7,850 nucleotides of DNA. Origin: Chlamydiota bacterium. Its GTDB lineage: Bacteria > Chlamydiota > Chlamydiia > Chlamydiales > Rhabdochlamydiaceae. Position 1 is the first letter of the stretch. Every line of letters begins with the position of its first letter. Of this stretch, positions 4,919-7,850 are shown piece after piece. The position numbers and the translations under genes are program-made. The notes beneath the pieces were generated by a model that saw only the letters and a list, made by a program, of their open reading frames with translations, ran no database searches and was not told the DNA's origin. The stretch is taken from contig JAAKFB010000078.1 in assembly GCA_011065235.1 (NCBI GenBank), forward strand, positions 1 through 7,850, in the 5' to 3' direction.

Positions 4919-6049
4919 ATGACAAAATTTGACCGCAACCATCCAGCACTTGCCACCCTCAAAGAACGCTATCCTCTCACCAAAGAAAGCTCTTCTAAAC
5001 AAACCTGGCATGTCACCCTCGATATGAAAAATATCGATATCGAGTACCATCCGGGCGATTCTGTAGGAATTCTCGCTCAAAATGACCCCGTTCTCGTCGA
5101 TCATCTCATCGAAGCGATGCGGGCCAAGCCCACCGATCTCATCACCCATAAACGGACAGGGGAAAAATTCCCCTTGCACGCCTTCCTCTCTCGCTGCGCC
5201 AATCTCTCTCGCATCACCTCCTCCTTCCTCAAGCTCCTCCACGAATGTGAAGCTAGCCTCGAGGCGAAAGAGCACATGCAAAATCTGCTCGCTGACAAAT
5301 CTAAGCTTCGCGCATTTCTCTCTGAAAACGATCCTCTCAACCTGCTGCGCGACTACGCCAAAAGTAAACTCCCCCTTCAAGAGCTCTGCGACCAATTTGG
5401 TCCCCTCCTCCCCCGTTTCTATTCGGTCGCCTCATCGCAATACACCCAAAAGGACACCCTCGATCTCACCGTCGCCCTCTTCACTTGGATGCAAAACAAT
5501 GAAAAGCGCTACGGCATCGCAAGCCACTTCCTTTGCCACCTGGCAGAAATTGGCAAAACCCCCATCCCTCTCTATGTGCAACCAGCTCCCCATTTCCGTC
5601 TCCCCGCTGCCCACGACACCCCCATCATCATGATCGGTCCTGGAACGGGAATCGCCCCTTTTCGCGCCTTCATGCAAGAGCGCCAGCATCATGGAGCTAG
5701 CGGCAAACACTGGCTCTTTTTTGGCGAGCGCAATCGAAAAAGCGACTTTTTCTATGAAAGTGAGTGGAATGCCCACAAAAACCTAGAACTCCACACCGCG
5801 TTTTCACGTGATCAAGAAGAAAAAGTCTATGTCCAGCACAAAATGCTCGAAAATGCCAAAGAGCTCTACGCTTGGCTGCAAGATGGAGCTCATCTCTATG
5901 TGTGTGGCGATGCCAAAATCATGGCTAAAGATGTCGACAACGCGCTTCATGAAATCATTCTAAAGCATGGAAATATGAGTGAAGACGAAGTCAAGAGCTA
6001 CATCAAATCCCTCAAAAAAGAAGGCCGCTACAGACTAGACGTGTATTAA
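4919..6049 (+). CDS. cysJ: CysJ-like NADPH-dependent FAD oxidoreductase without a flavodoxin domain
   Basis: The 376-residue protein matches the FAD/NADPH half of CysJ, cytochrome P450 reductase and similar diflavin enzymes. The FAD-binding barrel carries HPGDSVGI (44-51), R166-F-Y-S169 in LPRFYSVASS, and GIASHFL (199-205). The NADP-binding domain carries GPGTGIAPFR (240-249), FFGERNRKSDFFY (267-279), a SRDQEEKVYVQ segment near 296-306 and YVCGDAKIMAKDV (327-339). It ends with RYRLDVY, so an aromatic residue stacks on FAD as in the family. Full CysJ is about 600 residues with an N-terminal FMN flavodoxin domain, which is missing here. Chlamydia has a similarly short protein annotated as sulfite reductase (from memory). 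No hemoprotein partner (CysI) is seen, so the electron acceptor is unknown and a role in sulfite reduction is uncertain. The Shine-Dalgarno is weak. Confidence 0.85.
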   Translation: MTKFDRNHPALATLKERYPLTKESSSKQTWHVTLDMKNIDIEYHPGDSVGILAQNDPVLVDHLIEAMRAKPTDLITHKRTGEKFPLHAFLSRCANLSRITSSFLKLLHECEASLEAKEHMQNLLADKSKLRAFLSENDPLNLLRDYAKSKLPLQELCDQFGPLLPRFYSVASSQYTQKDTLDLTVALFTWMQNNEKRYGIASHFLCHLAEIGKTPIPLYVQPAPHFRLPAAHDTPIIMIGPGTGIAPFRAFMQERQHHGASGKHWLFFGERNRKSDFFYESEWNAHKNLELHTAFSRDQEEKVYVQHKMLENAKELYAWLQDGAHLYVCGDAKIMAKDVDNALHEIILKHGNMSEDEVKSYIKSLKKEGRYRLDVY

Positions 6050-6067
6050 TATTCATCCAGCTGAATA
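6050..6067. terminator. Weak hairpin between convergent genes
   Basis: TATTCA-6 nt-TGAATA lies directly after the cysJ-like stop and 17 bp beyond the stop of the convergent peptide gene. The stem is only 6 bp, AT-rich and without a U tract in either direction, so terminator function is a weak suggestion from position. Confidence 0.25.
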
Positions 6068-6084
6068 CCAAAACATCATCAGCC

Positions 6085-6285
6085 TCAGCATTTATGAGTA
6101 CAACCATTGGTAACACATGCCATAGTACAGAACGCACCTTGACTATTCGGATGCTCATTTTTTGGTGGAGTATTCCCTTCTATTTTTGCTGAGATTTCAA
6201 TATCCAAGTCGTAAGGATCTGCATTTTTTGTTTCAGTTTCTAAGGGGCTTTTCCACCCTTGCATGATAATGGGATCTACAGTCAT
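6085..6285 (-). CDS. Putative class I lanthipeptide precursor
   Basis: The gene encodes 66 residues. Residues 1-47 are a polar, acidic leader with Y25-D-L-D28-I-E-I, which resembles the F-N-L-D/F-D-L-D box that class I lanthipeptide dehydratases recognise (nisin, subtilin, epidermin leaders). The C-terminal segment S48-Q-G-A-F-C-T-M-A-C-V-T-N-G-C-T-H-K-C66 has Cys at 53, 57, 62 and 66 and Ser/Thr at 48, 54, 59 and 63, a one-to-one donor/acceptor layout. C53-T-M-A-C57 parallels C-T-P-G-C of nisin and subtilin. Modification would dehydrate Ser/Thr and close four thioether rings (family knowledge applied by inference). AGAGGTG at 6290-6296 is a good Shine-Dalgarno and fixes the start. The product is probably secreted after leader removal; the cleavage site is unclear (no GG, no obvious Arg before the core). 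No LanB, LanC, transporter or immunity gene is in view. An unmodified, disulfide-bonded peptide remains possible. Confidence 0.7.
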   Translation of the reverse strand: MTVDPIIMQGWKSPLETETKNADPYDLDIEISAKIEGNTPPKNEHPNSQGAFCTMACVTNGCTHKC

Positions 6286-6305
6286 CTCGCACCTCTTTCA
6301 GTTAA

Positions 6306-6319
6306 GTGATTTTCATCAC
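6306..6319 (-). promoter_or_regulatory. Small dyad in the precursor leader
   Basis: On the minus strand GTGAT-GAAA-ATCAC is a 5-bp inverted repeat with a 4-nt spacer, between the predicted transcription start and the Shine-Dalgarno. It could be a stable GAAA-loop hairpin or an operator half-site pair. Confidence 0.3.
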
Positions 6320-6347
6320 AATGCCTTCTTAGTAAAAGCTACGGGGG

Positions 6348-6376
6348 AGATTATGTGATAAGTAAATTTTTTTCAA
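6348..6376 (-). promoter_or_regulatory. Promoter of the lanthipeptide-like gene
   Basis: On the minus strand TTGAAA (6371-6376, 5/6) and TAATCT (6348-6353, 4/6) are separated by exactly 17 bp. The predicted start near 6341 gives a leader of about 55 nt. The -35 lies 14 bp from the left tip of the insertion sequence, so the core promoter is intact, but anything needed further upstream has been displaced by the IS. Confidence 0.6.
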
Positions 6377-6390
6377 GAGAACATAAAAAA

Positions 6391-6441
6391 CTGTAGGAGC
6401 AAAGTTGTAATGTCCTCTTTGAGCAAAGTTAAAATGTCCTC
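6391..6441 (+). repeat. Left IS end with two copies of a 19-bp repeat
   Basis: The outer copy GCAAAGTTGTAATGTCCTC (6399-6417) and the inner copy GCAAAGTTAAAATGTCCTC (6423-6441) lie 24 bp apart, start to start. The inner copy is identical to the outer copy at the other end. These are probably transposase binding sites. Confidence 0.8.
6405..6435 (+). promoter_or_regulatory. Candidate transposase promoter within the IS end
   Basis: TTGTAA (6405-6410) in the outer repeat and TAAAAT (6430-6435) in the inner repeat match consensus at 4/6 and 5/6 positions with a 19-bp spacer, slightly longer than ideal. Transcription would start near 6442. Transposase bound to the repeats would cover this promoter. 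Confidence 0.35.
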
Positions 6442-6460
6442 ATCCGACAGGAGGATGAGG
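6438..6460 (+). promoter_or_regulatory. Hairpin overlapping the transposase Shine-Dalgarno
   Basis: CCTCATCC (6438-6445) pairs perfectly with GGATGAGG (6453-6460) around a 7-nt loop. The ribosome-binding site AGGAGG (6449-6454) lies in the loop and the start of the 3' arm, one base from the ATG at 6462. The stem would hinder translation of transcripts that read in from outside the IS. Confidence 0.55.
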
Positions 6461-6461
6461 C

Positions 6462-7697
6462 ATGAAAACGAAGTTGAAGATGACACTAAAAGAAGCCGAT
6501 CGATATGCGATCATGAAAGACGTAGAGGCTGGAAAAATCACCTTAGTGAAAGCCTCTGAGGAGCTAAAAAGTTCCTATAGGCACACAAGGCGAATATGGC
6601 AACGCTACCAAAGAGAGGGGCCCGAAGGGCTGATCTCGAAGAGAAGAAGCAGGCCTAGTAATCACCAGCTAGATGGAGAGCTTAGAGAAAAAGCCCTAAA
6701 CTTGATCAGGAAAAGATATCCCGATTATGGACCCACGCTAGCGGCAGAGAAACTTGAGGAAAAGCATGAATTAAAGCTCTCGAAAGAGACAGTAAGAATG
6801 CTGATGATCCAAGAAGGCTTATGGAAGCCCAAGAGAAAAAAAGAGCAAAAAGTCCATGCCCGTAGAACGCGAAGATCGTGCTATGGAGAGCTAGTACAGC
6901 TAGATGGATCGTATGAATATTGGTTCGAAGATCGAGCAGAAAAATGCTGCTTGCTAGTGACAGTGGATGATGCAACAAGCAAAATCCCCCACATGAAGTT
7001 CTGCAGGGTGGAAACAACCGAAGACTATTTTAGGCTCATAGAGGAATACATAGGCAAACATGGGAGACCCAAAGCGTACTATAGTGATAAGCATGGGATC
7101 TTCCGGATCAATGCAAAAGAGAGTTTAAGACAGCAAACCACCTTGGGTGAAGGGTTAAAGCAACTGGGAATAGAGCTGATTTGCGCCCACAGCCCACAAG
7201 CAAAAGGAAGAGTAGAAAGAGCAAATGGCATATTGCAAGATCGGTTGATCAAAGAGCTGCGAGAAGAGAAAATAAGCTCGATAGAAGAAGGGAATCGGTA
7301 CCTAGAAAAATATAGAAGAAAATACAACAAAAAATTTGGGAAAAGAGCAGCCTCCCCAGAGGATGTGCATAGGCCACTGCTTCCTAGCCAAAAGCTAGAG
7401 GAGATCTTTGTAGAAAAAACCATGAGGGTAGTCTCGAAAGATCTGTCGTTTAGCTACAAGAATGAGATCTACCAAATCGAGTCAAATTACAAGCATCGAT
7501 TATGGGGGAAAAGAGTAGAGATCCATGAAAGAGATGGAGAGATTAAAAGCGTGATGTTAGGAGGGAAAAAATTGAAATACAAGAAATGGAAAGAACGAGT
7601 GACGCCAGTCCAACAAACAATCGACGTGAAAGAGCTGGAAGTGCTATGGCCAACAAGAAAAAGAAAGAAACCCTCGAGACACCATGCTTGGAGATAG
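6462..7697 (+). CDS. DDE transposase, IS1202-like (ISNCY)
   Basis: The 411-residue protein begins with a helix-turn-helix region (about 8-60, with KASEELKSSYRHTRRIWQRY) and a second winged-helix-like segment (about 65-120, RYPDYGPTLAAEKL). The RNase H-fold integrase core follows, with the likely catalytic triad D148 (LVQLDGSYEYWFED), D209 (YYSDKHGIF) and E252 (SPQAKGRVERANG). A basic C-terminal region ends RKRKKPSRHHAWR. The frame is intact and all three acidic residues are present, so the enzyme could be active. AGGAGG lies 7 nt before the ATG. It would bind the repeated IS ends and cut and join DNA during transposition. Long, purine-rich codon runs differ from the C-rich codons of the neighbouring cysJ-like gene, in keeping with separate origin. 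Family placement is by recognition of this architecture and the end structure. Confidence 0.92.
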   Translation: MKTKLKMTLKEADRYAIMKDVEAGKITLVKASEELKSSYRHTRRIWQRYQREGPEGLISKRRSRPSNHQLDGELREKALNLIRKRYPDYGPTLAAEKLEEKHELKLSKETVRMLMIQEGLWKPKRKKEQKVHARRTRRSCYGELVQLDGSYEYWFEDRAEKCCLLVTVDDATSKIPHMKFCRVETTEDYFRLIEEYIGKHGRPKAYYSDKHGIFRINAKESLRQQTTLGEGLKQLGIELICAHSPQAKGRVERANGILQDRLIKELREEKISSIEEGNRYLEKYRRKYNKKFGKRAASPEDVHRPLLPSQKLEEIFVEKTMRVVSKDLSFSYKNEIYQIESNYKHRLWGKRVEIHERDGEIKSVMLGGKKLKYKKWKERVTPVQQTIDVKELEVLWPTRKRKKPSRHHAWR

Positions 7698-7705
7698 AAA
7701 AGAAA

Positions 7706-7792
7706 GATCCGATCCGAATCCTGCGCCGTGCTATGGAAAGCTGCTCGGCTCAGGATCGGATCGCGGGCTACGCCCGCAGGAGCTCAAAGCTC
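7706..7792 (+). terminator. Cluster of hairpins after the transposase gene
   Basis: Three stems follow the stop codon: GATCCGATCC (7706-7715) with GGATCGGATC (7753-7762), GCGGGC-TAC-GCCCGC (7763-7777), and GAGCT-CAA-AGCTC (7780-7792). None is followed by a U tract. They may stop or pace transcription before the right IS end, or belong to the end structure. The stems are seen directly; terminator function is inferred. Confidence 0.4.
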
Positions 7793-7797
7793 AGCAA

Positions 7798-7850
7798 GGG
7801 GACATTTTAACTTTGCTGAACATGAGGACATTTTAACTTTGCCTTGACAG
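7798..7850 (-). repeat. Right IS end with two copies of the 19-bp repeat
   Basis: On the minus strand the outer copy is GCAAAGTTAAAATGTCCTC (7842-7824) and the inner copy is GCAAAGTTAAAATGTCCCC (7816-7798), 26 bp apart and differing at one base. The terminal CTGTCAAG (7850-7843) precedes the outer copy, mirroring the left end. Confidence 0.8.

Larger units (their letters stand above)
6391..7850 (+). mobile_element. IS1202-like (ISNCY) insertion sequence
   Basis: A DDE transposase gene is bracketed by matching ends. The left tip CTGT-4 nt-GCAAAGTTGTAATGTCCTC (6391-6417) and the reverse-complemented right tip CTGT-4 nt-GCAAAGTTAAAATGTCCTC (7850-7824) have identical spacing. Each end has a second inner copy of the 19-bp repeat. 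The right tip coincides with the last base of the window, so the 1460-bp element appears complete, but its target duplication cannot be checked. IS1202-group elements are known for long target duplications (from memory). Confidence 0.8.

Noticed and set aside
4771..4962. A 63-codon minus-strand frame covering the same stretch as the small lipoprotein.
   Set aside because: It lies in a different frame and lacks a recognisable signal or domain; the frame ending at 4785 has a complete lipobox signal peptide.
4904..5395. A 163-codon minus-strand open frame inside the cysJ-like gene.
   Set aside because: It is antisense to a well-conserved reductase with clear motifs. The C-rich codon positions of that gene keep the opposite strand open, and the translation looks like no known family.
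6706..7017. Minus-strand frames inside the transposase gene (also 7079-7423).
   Set aside because: They are antisense to an intact transposase with a full catalytic triad; their hydrophobic translations reflect the purine-rich plus strand.
7586..7810. A 74-codon plus-strand frame at the 3' end of the insertion sequence, a possible second IS gene.
   Set aside because: It overlaps the transposase gene heavily, then runs through hairpins into the inner end repeat, where it stops; no motif is recognised. It is likely a shadow of the transposase frame.

Overview
The window looks like chromosomal DNA from a member of the Chlamydiae, most likely an environmental (Parachlamydiales-type) lineage rather than a Chlamydia species. 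The basis is gene content and order. A two-repeat excisionase-like DNA-binding protein resembling the developmental repressor EUO lies divergent to a Tsp/Prc-type S41 protease. That protease is followed directly by glutamyl-tRNA synthetase and then by a short CysJ-like diflavin reductase. From memory, Chlamydia trachomatis carries tsp, the cysteine-rich outer-membrane genes, gltX and euo as neighbours, with a cysJ-like gene close by. Here the cysteine-rich genes are absent between tsp and gltX. The species cannot be named from sequence alone.

Layout. 1-122: an undecided open frame entering from the left. 99-578 (-): euo. 579-932: an AT-rich divergent regulatory region with a palindrome, a leader hairpin and spaced A-tracts. 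933-2891 (+): tsp. 2888-2916: a good sigma70-type promoter placed so that gltX would be leaderless. 2926-4422 (+): gltX. 4422-4784: a non-coding foldback (MITE-like) element of 332 bp plus a 28-bp solo end, inserted at a TTA site where the stop codons of gltX and the next gene would have overlapped. 4785-4901 (-): a 38-codon lipoprotein gene too short for normal gene callers. 4919-6049 (+): cysJ-like reductase, starting only 17 bp from the lipoprotein start. 6085-6285 (-): a 66-residue peptide gene with the hallmarks of a class I lanthipeptide precursor, its own Shine-Dalgarno and a near-consensus promoter. 6391-7850 (+): an apparently complete IS1202-like (ISNCY) insertion sequence whose right tip coincides with the window end.

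How the parts relate. euo, tsp, gltX and the reductase are conserved housekeeping or developmental genes. From gltX rightward the spaces between them have taken in accessory material: the MITE, the lipoprotein (perhaps native) and the lanthipeptide-like gene beside the IS. The precursor-like gene is the most unusual item. Its C-terminal 19 residues hold four Cys and exactly four Ser/Thr, each Ser/Thr just N-terminal to a Cys, including the nisin/subtilin-like C-T-x-x-C arrangement, and its leader has a Y-D-L-D box like the class I F-N-L-D box. No modification enzymes are in the window. They would have to lie beyond the IS or elsewhere, so the lanthipeptide reading rests on the precursor alone.
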